DNA of 64,000 bases from Idiomarina tyrosinivorans (GCF_003987475.1 NZ_PIQH01000005.1:124001-188000), one strand, 5' to 3'; counted from the stretch's first letter, positions 21,598-32,294 are shown. The notes: generated from the letters alone by a model not told the origin. Made by a program: numbers and translations.

Positions 21598-22217
21598 TAC
21601 AACATCGCCAATTGGTTAATTTTCATTTCTAGTACCGGGGTTAGTTGTTCACCCGACGCGGCTGCCTTGGTATAGGCCTCACGCGCTTTTTCAATATTCC
21701 CCTGAGCCGCATAAACATCGCCTTGCAGTTCAGCAACGAAGCCGTTGTATGACTCTGGGTAAGACTTCGATAAGGTCGCTAACGCTTGGTCATATTGCTT
21801 TTCAGCGACCTGAATCCGCGCTAGACGTAACTGTGCAATCGCCACTAACGCTGAGTGGCTACTGTTTGTTGCTACGTCTTGCAACGCCTCCTTGGCTTTA
21901 TCCAAGTCGCCCGCTTCGACTGCCGCTTTGGCTAAGTTCAATTGAGCCAAAGACCGGTAGGCATCACTGGGTGTTGATTTCACAAAAGCTTCAATCGATG
22001 CCAAGGCATCACTGTCTTTTTCCGCTTCGGCGACACTATCTAACAACGTTTGATAAGCGGCTGAGGCCTGCTCTTTTTGCGCGGTTTGGTAATGGTCGTA
22101 ATAACGCCAACCGTAAAAAATACCAAACCCAATAACTGCGCCAGCAATAATGCCTTTGCCGTGCTCTTGCCAAAACTCTTTGAGGCGCTCTACCTGTTGT
22201 TCTTCTGTATTATCCAC
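21597..22217 (-). CDS. yfgM: YfgM-type periplasmic TPR protein (SecYEG ancillary factor)
   Basis: Inner-membrane-anchored protein with a periplasmic TPR-like domain; in E. coli it associates with the SecYEG translocon and PpiD. The 206 residues begin MDNTEEQQVERLKEFWQEHG, followed by one membrane helix (about 23-40, GIIAGAVIGFGIFYGWRYY) and helical repeats. The start is GTG with an AGGA site 8 bases upstream. The position between hisS and bamB is characteristic. Confidence 0.93.
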   Translation of the reverse strand: MDNTEEQQVERLKEFWQEHGKGIIAGAVIGFGIFYGWRYYDHYQTAQKEQASAAYQTLLDSVAEAEKDSDALASIEAFVKSTPSDAYRSLAQLNLAKAAVEAGDLDKAKEALQDVATNSSHSALVAIAQLRLARIQVAEKQYDQALATLSKSYPESYNGFVAELQGDVYAAQGNIEKAREAYTKAAASGEQLTPVLEMKINQLAML

Positions 22218-22221
22218 CGCA

Positions 22222-23499
22222 CTATCCTCTCGTTAACGGCTGCAAACGCTCTAGCAGCGCTTGCCAATCTAAACGTTGTTGGGGGTCTTGATTGCGTAAC
22301 GGTTTTACCGTGTAACGCTGTTCAGCCAACTCTTCCTCACCAATAATCAGCGCCATTTCGGCACCCGATTTATCGGCCTTTTTCATTTGTTTTTTCATTG
22401 AACCGCCGCCGCAATGTACGACCAAACGCAGTTCCGGCAAATTATCTCTCAGCTCTTCGGCAACCGTGACCGCGCGAAGTTCCGCGGCTTCACCCATAGG
22501 CATTAAATAGAGATCAACATCGCGCCGCGGCGCGAGCTTTTCTCGCTCTTGCAACAACAGCACTAGGCGCTCTAAGCCCATCGCAAAGCCTACCGCTGGC
22601 GTCGCTTTACCACCAAGCTGCTCCACTAAGCCGTCATAGCGACCACCGGCACAGACAGTACCCTGTGCCCCAAGCGCCGTGGTTACCCATTCAAACACAG
22701 TGCGGTTGTAATAATCCAGACCACGCACTAGACGTTGATTTACGGTATAACGGATACCAGCAGCATCTAAGCGCTGGCATAATTGGTTAAAGTGCGCACT
22801 GGACTCATCGTCCCAATAGTCAGACAAACTTGGGGCGTTTTCCAAAATCTTTTGTGTTTGTTCATTTTTGCTATCGAGAATGCGCAACGGGTTGCTACCT
22901 AAACGCCGCTGGCTGTCCTCGTCGAGCTGCGCTTTATAGTCCAACAAGTACTCGGTTAACGCGGCTTTATAACGCTGACGCGCCTCGTTCGAGCCTAATG
23001 AATTGAGTTGTAATTCTACGTCATCGGCAATACCGAGCAGCTTCCACAAGCGCGCCGAAAGCAGAATAACCTCGGCGTCCGCATCTGCACTGTCCATACC
23101 AAAGGCTTCGATACCGAACTGATGGAACTGGCGGTAACGACCTTTCTGCGGACGCTCATATCGGAACATTGGTCCCATATACCACAAACGCTGAATTTGG
23201 TTGTACAACAAGCCATGCTGATTGCCCGCACGGACGCAGCTCGCTGTGCCTTCTGGGCGCAAGGTCACACTCTCACCATTACGATCATCGAAGGTGTACA
23301 TTTCCTTTTCGACAATATCGGTGACCTCACCGATAGAACGCTTGAACAACTGCGTGCTCTCTAGCACAGGCGTGCGCACTTCACGGTAGCCATAACCGGC
23401 TGCCACTTGGCGTAATACCTGCTCTACCTGCTGCCACGCCGGACTTTGGTCTGGAAGCAGGTCGTTCATACCTCTAATTGCCTGAATGGTCGTTGCCAC
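22222..23499 (-). CDS. hisS: Histidyl-tRNA synthetase
   Basis: Charges tRNA-His. The 425 residues have class II motif 2 ([20 protein letters not shown]), the histidine-binding motifs [15 protein letters not shown] and [13 protein letters not shown], motif 3 GFAMGLERL, and a C-terminal anticodon-binding domain. The start is GTG ([16 protein letters not shown]), matching the family N-terminus. It is 4 bases upstream of yfgM. Confidence 0.98.
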   Translation of the reverse strand: MATTIQAIRGMNDLLPDQSPAWQQVEQVLRQVAAGYGYREVRTPVLESTQLFKRSIGEVTDIVEKEMYTFDDRNGESVTLRPEGTASCVRAGNQHGLLYNQIQRLWYMGPMFRYERPQKGRYRQFHQFGIEAFGMDSADADAEVILLSARLWKLLGIADDVELQLNSLGSNEARQRYKAALTEYLLDYKAQLDEDSQRRLGSNPLRILDSKNEQTQKILENAPSLSDYWDDESSAHFNQLCQRLDAAGIRYTVNQRLVRGLDYYNRTVFEWVTTALGAQGTVCAGGRYDGLVEQLGGKATPAVGFAMGLERLVLLLQEREKLAPRRDVDLYLMPMGEAAELRAVTVAEELRDNLPELRLVVHCGGGSMKKQMKKADKSGAEMALIIGEEELAEQRYTVKPLRNQDPQQRLDWQALLERLQPLTRG

Positions 23500-23605
23500 G
23501 GGATTTCCACTTACTCGTTTGTGTTAATAAGACAGGATTCTGTAATGAGCGCGTATTATATGTACTTTCGGGCGAGGGGTAAAATCGGATCGCGAGATGC
23601 CGGAG

Positions 23606-24721
23606 TTAGGCATCCCGCTGTTTAATTTCAATGCGCTCAGCTTCGGCTTTTTTTACCTTGGCACGGATCCGCGCTTCCAGCTCATCTACCAGGTTTTGGT
23701 TGTCTAACCGTTCACGTTGGCGCTCACCATCCACGTATAAGCCACTCTTATTTTTCGCACCAGCCAAACCAATTTGCGACACCAAGGCTTCCCCTGGACC
23801 GTTCACTACGCAGCCGATAATGGAAACATCCATCGGCGTGGTAATGTCTTCTAGGCGTTGCTCTAACTGGTTTACCGTATTGATAACATCGAACTCTTGA
23901 CGTGAGCAGCTTGGGCACGCAATAAAGTTAATGCCGCGACTACGAATACGTAGCGACTTCAAAATATCAAAACCGACTTTGATTTCTTCCACAGGATCAG
24001 CGGCTAGAGAAACCCGCAGGGTATCACCAATCCCCTCCGCTAAAAGCATGCCTAAACCGATGGATGACTTCACTGAGCCACTGCGCAAGCCACCTGCTTC
24101 GGTAATGCCCAAATGCAGCGGTTGTTCAATTTGTTTGGCGAGTAATCGGTAAGATTCCACCGCAAGAAACACGTCTGACGCTTTCACACTCACTTTAAAG
24201 TCGGCAAAGTTTAAGCGGTCAAGGATTTCGACATGACGCATCGCAGACTCTACCAGTGCTTGCGGCGTTGGTTCGCCATATTTTTCTTGCAAGTCGCGTT
24301 CTAGCGAGCCACCGTTAACACCGATACGGATGGGAATATTGCGGTCACGAGCGGCATCCACCACGGCTTTCACGCGGTCTTCACGACCGATATTACCGGG
24401 ATTAATCCGCAAACAGTCGGCGCCATATTCAGCCACTTTCAGGGCAATACGGTAGTCAAAGTGAATATCGGTGACTAGCGGGACATCCACTTGTTGTTTA
24501 ATGGCCTTAAAGGCTTCGGCGGCTTCCATGGTGGGTACCGACACCCGCACAATGTCAGCGCCAACTTTTTCCAGCGCTTTAATTTGTGCAACTGTTGCGG
24601 CGACATCGGTGGTTTCGGTATTGGTCATTGACTGCACCGCAATCGGTGCACCATCCCCAATCGGAACATTCCCCACATAGATGCGACGGGAAGGACGACG
24701 TTTGATCGGGTTTTCCATCAT
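23606..24721 (-). CDS. ispG: 4-hydroxy-3-methylbut-2-enyl diphosphate synthase (flavodoxin)
   Basis: Iron-sulfur enzyme of the MEP isoprenoid pathway. The 371 residues show the barrel domain ([29 protein letters not shown]) and C-terminal cluster ligands in ACPSCSRQ plus [11 protein letters not shown]. Two adjacent ATG codons (MMENPIKRR) make the exact start uncertain by one residue. It follows rodZ by 22 bases; the 106-base gap to hisS may hold a promoter. Confidence 0.97.
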   Translation of the reverse strand: MMENPIKRRPSRRIYVGNVPIGDGAPIAVQSMTNTETTDVAATVAQIKALEKVGADIVRVSVPTMEAAEAFKAIKQQVDVPLVTDIHFDYRIALKVAEYGADCLRINPGNIGREDRVKAVVDAARDRNIPIRIGVNGGSLERDLQEKYGEPTPQALVESAMRHVEILDRLNFADFKVSVKASDVFLAVESYRLLAKQIEQPLHLGITEAGGLRSGSVKSSIGLGMLLAEGIGDTLRVSLAADPVEEIKVGFDILKSLRIRSRGINFIACPSCSRQEFDVINTVNQLEQRLEDITTPMDVSIIGCVVNGPGEALVSQIGLAGAKNKSGLYVDGERQRERLDNQNLVDELEARIRAKVKKAEAERIEIKQRDA

Positions 24722-24743
24722 GATTAACTAACTGCCTCTACAA

Positions 24744-25892
24744 TTACTCGTTGGCGTTTAATGGCAAGGTAAAGCGCGCTACGCGGCCAACCCGGAACTG
24801 TGACATATCCACGCTCTGCTCATTAAACGTAATATCTACCACTTCTGGCGCCCCTAAGGTTAGCGTGAATGGTGCCTTGCCTTGTACCGGCATCTCATAT
24901 CCCATGGGCTTAACACCAACCGCTACCACTTCGCCTGTGGCGTCCTCAATTTTGACCCAGCAATCACCCTTGAAAGTGAGCACCAACGGTGCTGCAGGGC
25001 TCTGCTGCTGACTTGCCGTTTGCTCTGCGGTTGCATCAGACGCTGTTGGCTCAGTGGTCACAGGCGCGGAATCAGAATCTTCTTGCTTTACTGCCTCGTT
25101 ATTCTGCTCTGCAGCTGTTGAGTTATTGGTGTCTGTGGTCTGCTCAACGTTGTCGTTTGTGACGTCCGCCGGTGGTTGTTCTGCGCCCTGCTGTTGCGCG
25201 CCAGTATCTTCTGGCTGTGCTGGATCATTGCGGGTTAAAGCCGTGCTGGCATCATCCGCTGATACCTCGCTCTCTAATAACGGCTGAGCTTGCTGCGCTG
25301 TTGCCGAATCAGATGGCGTATCGACCCGTTCAGTGAGCGGTATCCCCTCGTCCTGCGCTGCCGTTTCGCTATCTTGCTCTGGCGATAAGCTTTGTTCCAT
25401 TCTATCGGACAGTTGCTGCAAACTTAGGTCTGGCTCTTGCCACCACCAGGTGATCGCCGCGCCAATCACCACCACTAAGATTGCGTAGGTAATCATCATT
25501 AACCGACTTTCGCTGCGCTCGCGATTTTTACGCCGCGAAAAACTTTGCATATTAATGGTTTGCGGCTCTTCATAGCCTAGGTTGCCATAAGCCTCGAATA
25601 CCTCGCGGTCGTCGATTTCTAGCAGCTTGGCATAAGCTCGCAGATAACCTTTAACAAAAGTCGCCGAGGCAAAATCGCGATAGTCGTCATCTTCTATTAA
25701 CTCAACGAGCTTACGCCGCAGTCGCAAACGGTCAGCAACATCTTGCTGGCTCAGTTTTTTTGCTTCTCTGGCTTTCGTTAGCAGTTCTCCTGGCGTCGGG
25801 CCTTTTGGCTTAGACGGTGCAGGCGCTGCCTCGACTTGCTCTGGCGCTTGTTGTTCTGATTCTTGATCGCGCTCGTTGTGTTCCGATGTCAT
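24744..25892 (-). CDS. rodZ: Cytoskeletal protein RodZ
   Basis: Membrane protein that anchors MreB filaments and sets rod shape. The N-terminal helix-turn-helix domain (GELLTKAREAKKLSQQDVAD and ending about 110) is followed by a basic stretch (FSRRKNRERSESR), one membrane helix near 133-152, a long Ala/Gln/Thr-rich linker, and the C-terminal DUF4115 beta domain (FKGDCWVKIEDATGEVVAVG). I chose the ATG at 25892 (382 residues). A GTG three codons upstream (25901) is also possible and has a slightly better spaced GGA. Confidence 0.94.
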   Translation of the reverse strand: MTSEHNERDQESEQQAPEQVEAAPAPSKPKGPTPGELLTKAREAKKLSQQDVADRLRLRRKLVELIEDDDYRDFASATFVKGYLRAYAKLLEIDDREVFEAYGNLGYEEPQTINMQSFSRRKNRERSESRLMMITYAILVVVIGAAITWWWQEPDLSLQQLSDRMEQSLSPEQDSETAAQDEGIPLTERVDTPSDSATAQQAQPLLESEVSADDASTALTRNDPAQPEDTGAQQQGAEQPPADVTNDNVEQTTDTNNSTAAEQNNEAVKQEDSDSAPVTTEPTASDATAEQTASQQQSPAAPLVLTFKGDCWVKIEDATGEVVAVGVKPMGYEMPVQGKAPFTLTLGAPEVVDITFNEQSVDMSQFRVGRVARFTLPLNANE

Positions 25893-25951
25893 GTTGTTCA
25901 CGTCGTTCCAAAGGTTTTCTTTAGTGTGCCATAAAGCGCGCCAAGCGTCCT

Positions 25952-26464
25952 CTATTTCACACCGCTAATTACTTCATCAATCTGCTTAGGCGCTAGATAC
26001 GCGCTAAACTTCTCGGCTTGCCGGCGCTCTCCGTGTGACTGTGCACAACGCACCAAGTTCCTGTAAGTACGTTGTCGGGCTGCATAGCGTGGTAACGCCA
26101 GCGCTTGTAAAAACACTGCTTGAGCTTCCGCGTATCCCGTTGTCTGACACAGCAGGACTGCATAATTATTGTATAAATCGCCAGCCTCAGGATGCCATGA
26201 TATTCCTTGCTGGTAAAGCGCCAGCGCGGCATACGGCTGTCCCGCTAACTGATAATAATGCGCCAGCGCTAGCACATTATCAACATGGCCCGGCGCATAT
26301 TCCCACGCTCTTTGTAATTGCGGATAAGCTAAATCGAGCTGACGCCGCTGTAGGTAAGCCATTCCTAGTGCCAAACGAGCACGGGCAGCAGCCGTCATTG
26401 GTGCAGGAAATGTTTGGCAAGCCTGCAACGCTAGCAGGCAAAGACATGTAACAACCAAGCGCAT
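25952..26464 (-). CDS. pilF: Type IV pilus biogenesis lipoprotein PilF/PilW (short form)
   Basis: Pilotin-like lipoprotein, in known systems needed for PilQ secretin assembly. The 170 residues start with a lipoprotein signal (LLALQAC, Cys16) and contain TPR repeats (ARLALGMAYLQRRQLDLAYP, ALALYQQGISWHPEAGDLYN). Known homologues are about 230-260 residues, so this one lacks roughly the last third. The reading frame is clean and the operon position (rlmN-pilF-rodZ) is conserved, so I regard it as a naturally short form rather than a pseudogene. Confidence 0.85.
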   Translation of the reverse strand: MRLVVTCLCLLALQACQTFPAPMTAAARARLALGMAYLQRRQLDLAYPQLQRAWEYAPGHVDNVLALAHYYQLAGQPYAALALYQQGISWHPEAGDLYNNYAVLLCQTTGYAEAQAVFLQALALPRYAARQRTYRNLVRCAQSHGERRQAEKFSAYLAPKQIDEVISGVK

Positions 26465-26506
26465 ACACGTTCCTTGTGTGATGCGTAAAGCGGAGCTGTA
26501 ACCGGT

Positions 26507-27643
26507 TTACACGGTTTTTACTGCGATAGCTTCGCCACCACGCTGTTGCTGTTGCTTCTTCAAAATTCGTTTAGTTCTGTCGACCACATCGCCGACCAAT
26601 TGGCCACAGGCTGCATCAATGTCGTCGCCACGGGTCTTACGTACCATCACCGTTAAACCATAGCTCATTAACACTTTCGCAAAGCGGTCGATACGCGAAT
26701 TACTAGAGCGACCGTAATCCGAACCCGGGAATGGATTGAAAGGGATTAGGTTAATTTTGCTCGGTGTATCTTTTAGGGTACGAGCTAACTCATGTGCTTG
26801 TTCCATCGAGTCATTCACATGGTCTAGCATCACATACTCCACCGTCACCTTGTGTTGTGCTTTAGACACTTCGACATAGCGGCGACTGGCAGCGAGAAAC
26901 TCTTCAATGGGGTATTTCTTGTTGATTGGCACAATTTCGTCACGCAACTTATCGTTTGGCGCGTGCAACGAAATGGCTAACATTACATCAATGCGTTCAC
27001 GCAATAAATCTAGTGCAGGCACCACCCCAGAGGTACTGAGAGTGACACGCCGCTTTGACAAACCAAAACCCAAATCGTCGAGCATCAATTCCATTGCTGG
27101 CACAACGTTATTTAAGTTTAACAAGGGTTCGCCCATACCCATCATTACCACGTTAGTCACTGGCTTCATGCCCGTTTTGCCGACGGGACCCAGCAACTGA
27201 TTCACTCGCCATACCTGACCGATGATCTCAGCCACGCGCAAGTTACGATTAAAGCCCTGCTGTGCGGTAGAGCAGAAAGTACACTCTAATGCACAGCCGA
27301 CTTGCGATGACACACAGAGGGTGGCGCGATCTTTTTCCGGAATCCATACCGTTTCGACGTCTTGGCCGTCGAACAATGTCATCGCGAACTTGATAGTGCC
27401 ATCGCTTGATTGCTGTTGCATCCGTACTTCTGGCGCACGAATCTCAGCAACCGCTTTGAGTTTTTCACGCAGCGCCTTGTTAAGGTTAGTCATCTCATCA
27501 AAGCTATCCACGCAATAGTGGTAAAGCCATTTCATGACCTGTTGGGCACGAAACGGCTTCTCGCCAATCTCCTCAAAGAAGCTTTTCAGCCCTTCTTGGT
27601 TCAGGTCGAGTAGGTTCACTTTTTTGTCGATAGCGTTGGTCAT
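26507..27643 (-). CDS. rlmN: 23S rRNA / tRNA adenine-C2 methyltransferase RlmN
   Basis: Radical SAM enzyme that makes m2A2503 in 23S rRNA and m2A37 in some tRNAs. The 378 residues include the cluster motif Cys117-x3-Cys121-x2-Cys124 (CALECTFC), the [12 protein letters not shown] motif, and the second catalytic cysteine in DIDAACGQL near 350. The start [15 protein letters not shown] is typical. It heads the pilF-rodZ-ispG group. Confidence 0.97.
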   Translation of the reverse strand: MTNAIDKKVNLLDLNQEGLKSFFEEIGEKPFRAQQVMKWLYHYCVDSFDEMTNLNKALREKLKAVAEIRAPEVRMQQQSSDGTIKFAMTLFDGQDVETVWIPEKDRATLCVSSQVGCALECTFCSTAQQGFNRNLRVAEIIGQVWRVNQLLGPVGKTGMKPVTNVVMMGMGEPLLNLNNVVPAMELMLDDLGFGLSKRRVTLSTSGVVPALDLLRERIDVMLAISLHAPNDKLRDEIVPINKKYPIEEFLAASRRYVEVSKAQHKVTVEYVMLDHVNDSMEQAHELARTLKDTPSKINLIPFNPFPGSDYGRSSNSRIDRFAKVLMSYGLTVMVRKTRGDDIDAACGQLVGDVVDRTKRILKKQQQQRGGEAIAVKTV

Positions 27644-27719
27644 GAGACTCCTTTAGCTGGTGTTACAGAAGCTGGTGTTACCGAGCTTACCGCAAGGCGC
27701 GCGTTATCCGTGCAATCGC

Positions 27720-28151
27720 TTAGCGAGTGCGTGGGCAGATTTCTTCGTCGCTGAAGAAGTAAGCGATTTCGCGTGCTGCTGATTCTACTGCGTCAGAACC
27801 ATGTACCGCGTTCTCGTCGATAGTTTCAGCATAGTCAGCGCGCAGCGTTCCCGCCAGTGCTTCGGCTGGGTTTGTTGCACCCATGATGTCACGGTTTTTA
27901 CGTACCGCTTCTTCACCTTCCAATACTTGCACAACGATTGGGCCAGAGGTCATGAACTCAACCAATGCGCCAAAGAAAGGGCGTTCTTTGTGTTCTGCGT
28001 AGAAGCCTTCTGCTTGCTCTTTGCTTAAGTGCATCATTTTTGCTGCAACAATGCGCAAGCCTGCACTTTCAAAACGGTTGTAGATAGCACCTACCAAGTT
28101 TTTCGCAACCGCGTCTGGCTTGATAATAGACAGTGTACGTTCCAATGCCAT
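27720..28151 (-). CDS. ndk: Nucleoside diphosphate kinase
   Basis: Balances nucleoside triphosphates by phosphate transfer through a histidine. The 143 residues show the canonical start [18 protein letters not shown] and the active-site motif [12 protein letters not shown] with the catalytic histidine near 117. It is 76 bases upstream of rlmN; that gap carries a small 12-bp direct repeat and no terminator. Confidence 0.98.
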   Translation of the reverse strand: MALERTLSIIKPDAVAKNLVGAIYNRFESAGLRIVAAKMMHLSKEQAEGFYAEHKERPFFGALVEFMTSGPIVVQVLEGEEAVRKNRDIMGATNPAEALAGTLRADYAETIDENAVHGSDAVESAAREIAYFFSDEEICPRTR

Positions 28152-28217
28152 GTTATTACTCCATCCCTTCAGGGATTTGCTTAGTTAACGTTAAATAAGG
28201 GGAAAATTTCCGCGCGA

Positions 28218-28223
28218 ATTATA
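28218..28223 (-). promoter_or_regulatory. Consensus -10 box of ndk
   Basis: On the minus strand the sequence is exactly TATAAT, about 67 bases before the ndk ATG, in the 178-base gap divergent to msrA. No good -35 hexamer is seen at 16-18 bases, so the assignment rests on the -10 alone. Confidence 0.4.
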
Positions 28224-28329
28224 CGCGAAATCAAGAAAAAAAACTAATCGAAGTTAATTGCTTGCTGCGTACTAGTTCTGCTAGCATGCAAAAGACTATA
28301 GACGTTTAGATGGCTATTTAGAGGTATCC

Positions 28330-28878
28330 ATGACACAACATTCATCAGATGTGCAACAAGCAACACTCGGCGGCGGGTGTTTCTGGTGCATCGAATCAGC
28401 TTTTATCCAAGTACGCGGCATCTTAGATGTGGAATCGGGCTATAGCGGCGGAACGGTAAAATTTCCGACGTATAAACAGGTCTGCGAAGGCAACACCGGC
28501 CATGCTGAAGTGGCGCAAATTAGTTACGATCCCAAGCAAATAAGCTATCGCGAAATTCTAGAAATCTTTTATACCTTGCACGATCCAACCCAATTGAACC
28601 GTCAAGGTAACGATATCGGCGAGCAGTACCGCGGAGTGATTTTTTATCACGACAACGAGCAACGCCAGCAGGCCGAACAGATGATCGCCGAACTCACCGA
28701 GGACGAGGTGTTTGCAGAGCCAATCGTTACCCAAGTAGAACCACTAGAAGTATTCTACCCAGCGGAGCAGTATCACAAAGACTACTACCGCAGAAATCCA
28801 GAAAATGCCTACTGCCAAGCAGTCATCTCACCCAAGCTCGCGAAGTTCCGCAAAACCTTCGCCGCCAAGCTCAAGTGA
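28330..28878 (+). CDS. msrA: Peptide-methionine (S)-S-oxide reductase
   Basis: Repairs methionine-S-sulfoxide in proteins. The 182 residues include GGGCFWC with nucleophile Cys17 (and Cys20), the GYSGG and GHAEVAQISYDP motifs, and a likely resolving cysteine near the C-terminus (NAYCQAVI). It is a single gene, divergent from ndk and convergent with fdx. The second MITE-like element begins 7 bases after its stop. Confidence 0.97.
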   Translation: MTQHSSDVQQATLGGGCFWCIESAFIQVRGILDVESGYSGGTVKFPTYKQVCEGNTGHAEVAQISYDPKQISYREILEIFYTLHDPTQLNRQGNDIGEQYRGVIFYHDNEQRQQAEQMIAELTEDEVFAEPIVTQVEPLEVFYPAEQYHKDYYRRNPENAYCQAVISPKLAKFRKTFAAKLK

Positions 28879-28885
28879 TTGAGCT

Positions 28886-29150
28886 ACCACAGAGGGGTTT
28901 AGCACAGAGGGACCTACCACAGAGGACACAGAGAGCACAGAGGGAATGATTGTTGCAGCCTTTTTTTATTGAATCGTTGTCTGAGAGCTTAGCGGCTTTT
29001 TCCGGTTCAATTGACATCAGACGAACTGAATGGAGATGAATCGGAAAGATGAACAGCATCCGAATTCAAAACCTCAACACAAAAAGGCTCCAACAACAAT
29101 ACGGTTTTCTCTGTGTCCTCTGTGTCCTCTGTGGTAAACCCCTCTGTGGT
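28886..29150. mobile_element. MITE-like element, copy 2 (inverted relative to copy 1)
   Basis: A 265-bp non-coding segment with perfect 16-bp outer inverted repeats (ACCACAGAGGGGTTTA at 28886-28901, complement at 29135-29150) and further CCACAGAGG-type repeats inside each end. The interior matches copy 1 (3792-4022) on the opposite strand: GATTGTTGCAGCC, then on the minus strand TTTTGAATTCGGA, ATTCATCTCC and AGTTCGTCTGA, in the same order. It fills the gap between the convergent genes msrA and fdx, 7 bases from each stop. A short reading frame inside (LCALCVLCG) comes from the repeats and is not called. Confidence 0.75.
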
Positions 29151-29157
29151 GATTTTG

Positions 29158-29496
29158 TTAGTGGTTTTCTTTCACCATGTTGACGGTGTATTTGGGTATT
29201 TCTACCACTAGGTCTTCATCGGCGATGATGGCTTGGCAACTGAGTCGTGATTCGGGCTCGAGACCCCAGGCTTTGTCGAGCATGTCGTCTTCGAGTTCGT
29301 CGCTCTCTGCAAGCGAGTCGAAGCCTTCCCGAACCACCACATGGCAAGTAGTACAAGCGCAGGACTTTTCGCAGGCGTGTTCAATGCCGATACCGTTTTG
29401 CAAGGCAACGTCGAGTACAGACACGCCAGAGTCAGCTTCAATTGCCGCACCTTCTGGACAAAGTTCGTCATGCGGTAAAAAAATGATTTTTGGCAT
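29158..29496 (-). CDS. fdx: ISC-type [2Fe-2S] ferredoxin
   Basis: Electron donor for iron-sulfur cluster assembly. The 112 residues carry the ligand set Cys42-x5-Cys48-x2-Cys51 and Cys87. Last gene of the ISC operon here, 12 bases after hscA. In many gammaproteobacteria iscX follows fdx; instead a MITE-like element starts 7 bases after the stop. Confidence 0.97.
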   Translation of the reverse strand: MPKIIFLPHDELCPEGAAIEADSGVSVLDVALQNGIGIEHACEKSCACTTCHVVVREGFDSLAESDELEDDMLDKAWGLEPESRLSCQAIIADEDLVVEIPKYTVNMVKENH

Positions 29497-29508
29497 TGTC
29501 GTTTCCTT

Positions 29509-31371
29509 TTACACCTTATCAATAGATTGGCCGGTAAGGGCCTTGCGAATCGATTGGTCCATCCGCCGTGCGGCAAACGCTTGGCTTGCCTGGTCAACGG
29601 TTTCAATCGCTTGTTCAATGGCTTCTTTGTCAGTACCCATGCGCGCTTCGCGCAGGGCATCCATTGCGTTATCGAGTTGCGCGCGTTCAGCGTCGTTAAG
29701 CAATTCGCCATCAGCCGCAAGTGCTTGGCTTAGCGCCTCGATCACACGGTCGGCTTCTACCTGTTGTTCCCGCAACATGCGCGCAGCCATATCTTCTTTG
29801 GCGTTAGTCATAGAAGACTCGATCATTTTACTGATATCGCTTTCTTCCAAACCATAAGACGGCTTCACTTCAATCGACGCGGATACTCCGGAAGATTTTT
29901 CCATCGCACTCACACTTAACAAACCATCGGCATCGACTTGGAACGTTACGCGTATGTGCGCAGCGCCCGCAGCCATCGGCGGAATATCCGTTAACACAAA
30001 ACGCGCGAGGGAACGGCAGTCATCGACCAGTTCACGCTCGCCTTGTACCACGTGGATCATCATTGCTGATTGGCCATCTTTAAAGGTGGTGAATTCCTGC
30101 GCTTTTGCTACCGGGATGGTGGTATTTCTTGGCACCACCTTCTCCACCAAGCCACCCATGGTTTCTAAACCTAAAGACAATGGAATAACATCGAGCAACA
30201 ACATGTCGCTGTCGGGTTTATTTCCGGCCAAGATGTCAGCTTGGATAGCCGCGCCAATCGCCACCACTTCGTCCGGGTTGATGTGGGTCAACGGGGGCTT
30301 GCCAAAGTACTCACCAACCGCTTCGCGAATACGCGGCACGCGGGTTGAACCACCAACCATCACGACATCGTGACATTGGTCTGCGCTCACACCAGCGTCT
30401 TTTAACGCCCGACGGCAATGCGCCAAGGTCTTTTTCACCAACGGCTCAATCAGTTGGTCGAACTGCTCGCGGCTCAGTGCTGTTTCATATTGCTTACCGT
30501 TGGCTTTTACACTGATGTTAGCAACATCGGTGTCGGTGAGCTGTTCTTTTGCCTGTTTTGCCGCATTAATGAGTGCGCGTTCTAGCTTCGCTGGCACGTC
30601 ATCGGGCATTTCCCAGCGCTGTTTTAATTCGTTCACGAGCAGTTGGTCAAAGTCATCGCCACCTAGCGCACTGTCGCCGCCGGTCGCGAGTACTTCGAAT
30701 ACACCTTTATCGAGTCGTAAAATACTCACGTCAAAGGTTCCACCGCCCAAATCATACACCGCGATGGTACCTTCTTTGCCACTGTCTAAGCCATAAGCGA
30801 TGGCGGCAGCGGTTGGTTCGTTGAGCAACCGCAATACCTTCAGCCCCGCCGCTTCGCCGGCATCTTTGGTGCTTTGCCGTTGTGCATCATCAAAATAGGC
30901 CGGCACCGTAATCACTACGCCGCTTAACTCACCACCGAGCGTTGCTTCTGCACGAGTCGCCAGCACCCGTAAAATGTCGGCTGACACTTCGACCGCATTT
31001 TTTTCGCCGGCAGAGGTGTGGAAAACTGGCACACCGTTATCGGTTTCGCTGAGTTTATACGGGAGATTTTTGATTGAGCGTTTTACATCTGCCACGGTAC
31101 GGCCGATAAAACGCTTCACTGAAACAATGGTATTTTCTGCGGTGTCGTCTTGCTGAGTTAACGCATCGTGCCCTACTGACACCTGCGCTTTACCGTAGTG
31201 CACCACCGACGGCAAAATGCCTCGCTGTTGTTCGTCAACCAATACGCTAGCCTCTCCGCTGCGCACTGAGGCAACCAACGAGTTAGTGGTGCCTAAGTCA
31301 ATACCAGCGGCTAAGCGGTGTTCGTGTGGATTGGTACTTTGACCGGGTTCTGCAATTTGCAATAACGCCAT
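29509..31371 (-). CDS. hscA: Fe-S assembly chaperone HscA (Hsp70 family)
   Basis: Specialised Hsp70 that binds the LPPVK motif of IscU and aids cluster transfer. The 620 residues begin with [14 protein letters not shown], then show [31 protein letters not shown] and the linker VIPLSLG before a substrate-binding domain. It is 20 bases downstream of hscB. Confidence 0.98.
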   Translation of the reverse strand: MALLQIAEPGQSTNPHEHRLAAGIDLGTTNSLVASVRSGEASVLVDEQQRGILPSVVHYGKAQVSVGHDALTQQDDTAENTIVSVKRFIGRTVADVKRSIKNLPYKLSETDNGVPVFHTSAGEKNAVEVSADILRVLATRAEATLGGELSGVVITVPAYFDDAQRQSTKDAGEAAGLKVLRLLNEPTAAAIAYGLDSGKEGTIAVYDLGGGTFDVSILRLDKGVFEVLATGGDSALGGDDFDQLLVNELKQRWEMPDDVPAKLERALINAAKQAKEQLTDTDVANISVKANGKQYETALSREQFDQLIEPLVKKTLAHCRRALKDAGVSADQCHDVVMVGGSTRVPRIREAVGEYFGKPPLTHINPDEVVAIGAAIQADILAGNKPDSDMLLLDVIPLSLGLETMGGLVEKVVPRNTTIPVAKAQEFTTFKDGQSAMMIHVVQGERELVDDCRSLARFVLTDIPPMAAGAAHIRVTFQVDADGLLSVSAMEKSSGVSASIEVKPSYGLEESDISKMIESSMTNAKEDMAARMLREQQVEADRVIEALSQALAADGELLNDAERAQLDNAMDALREARMGTDKEAIEQAIETVDQASQAFAARRMDQSIRKALTGQSIDKV

Positions 31372-31391
31372 AGTTTCAGTGTGTCTCTTGG

Positions 31392-31925
31392 TTATACGTC
31401 ATCCAGAAGCTGTTCTTCGATCGCATCAATTTCGCGCGCCAGCTTGTGGAGAAATTTGAGTTTACGGATGTCTTCAGCCACCGCTTCAAGGTCAGCTTGG
31501 CTAGTGTCTTCTAATGCACTGTCGACAGCCTGCTGCAACGCCTGAGTTTCTTGCTTGAGGTCGTTGTGCGCGGCACTGATCGCTTGCCACGGATCGTCCG
31601 CCGATGACAGTGTTTCTAAGCGCTCGCGCCATTCCATTTGGGCCATTAAAAACTCTGTGTCTTTAATGGTTTGTTGCTCATGTTGCAGGTCTACGCCTTG
31701 CAGCTGTAGCAAGTATTCGGCACGCGAAAGTGGCTGTTTTAGGGTTTGGTAAGCATCGTTGAGTTGCGAGGTCTTTTGCATCGCTAACAGCTTGTCACGC
31801 TCGCCGGCGTTGGCGAAACGGTCGGGATGCAAGGCCTGTTGCAGCCGACGATAGCGCGACTGCAACTCGTCAAGGTCGAGATTTGGGCTTACCGGCAAAT
31901 CAAACAACGCAAAATGATTCATCAT
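31392..31925 (-). CDS. hscB: Fe-S assembly co-chaperone HscB
   Basis: J-domain protein that delivers IscU to HscA. The 177 residues show a J domain ([27 protein letters not shown], with the HPD triplet) and a C-terminal helical IscU-binding domain. Two adjacent ATG codons leave the start uncertain by one residue. Confidence 0.96.
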   Translation of the reverse strand: MMNHFALFDLPVSPNLDLDELQSRYRRLQQALHPDRFANAGERDKLLAMQKTSQLNDAYQTLKQPLSRAEYLLQLQGVDLQHEQQTIKDTEFLMAQMEWRERLETLSSADDPWQAISAAHNDLKQETQALQQAVDSALEDTSQADLEAVAEDIRKLKFLHKLAREIDAIEEQLLDDV

Positions 31926-31937
31926 TAAGCCCCGTTG

Positions 31938-32261
31938 TTAAACGTTAAAGCTCTCGCCGCAACCACATTCGCCTGTCGCGTTAGGGTTACGGAATTCGAA
32001 TCCTTCGTTAAGGCCTTCTTTAACAAAGTCGAGCTCTGTACCATCGAGGTACACTAAACTCTTACCGTCGATGACCACCTTGATACCTTTGTCTTCAAAC
32101 ACGGTATCAGTGTCTTCCACGTCGTCCACAAACTCCAGCACATAAGCCAAGCCAGAGCAGCCGGTGGTGCGCACACCTAACCGAATGCCAACGCCTTTAC
32201 CGCGCTGTTGAAGAAAGCTTTTGGCGCGCTGTGCCGCAGCCTCTGTCATGGTAATTGCCAT
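31938..32261 (-). CDS. iscA: Iron-sulfur carrier IscA
   Basis: A-type carrier of 107 residues with the three ligand cysteines: Cys35 in TTGCSGLAY and Cys99/Cys101 in the C-terminal CGCGESF. Fourth gene of the operon, 12 bases before hscB. Confidence 0.97.
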   Translation of the reverse strand: MAITMTEAAAQRAKSFLQQRGKGVGIRLGVRTTGCSGLAYVLEFVDDVEDTDTVFEDKGIKVVIDGKSLVYLDGTELDFVKEGLNEGFEFRNPNATGECGCGESFNV

Positions 32262-32294
32262 TCACAGGCTCCTACTTCGTGTCTGTGCGATGGA

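Noticed and set aside
27655..27681. 12-bp direct repeat AGCTGGTGTTAC between ndk and rlmN
   Set aside because: Two short copies with a 15-base period; no sign of an operator or terminator, likely a chance duplication.
28871..29059. Minus-strand 62-codon reading frame in MITE copy 2 (LCALCVLCG)
   Set aside because: A well-known translation artefact of CACAGAGG repeats; not homologous in frame to copy 1.
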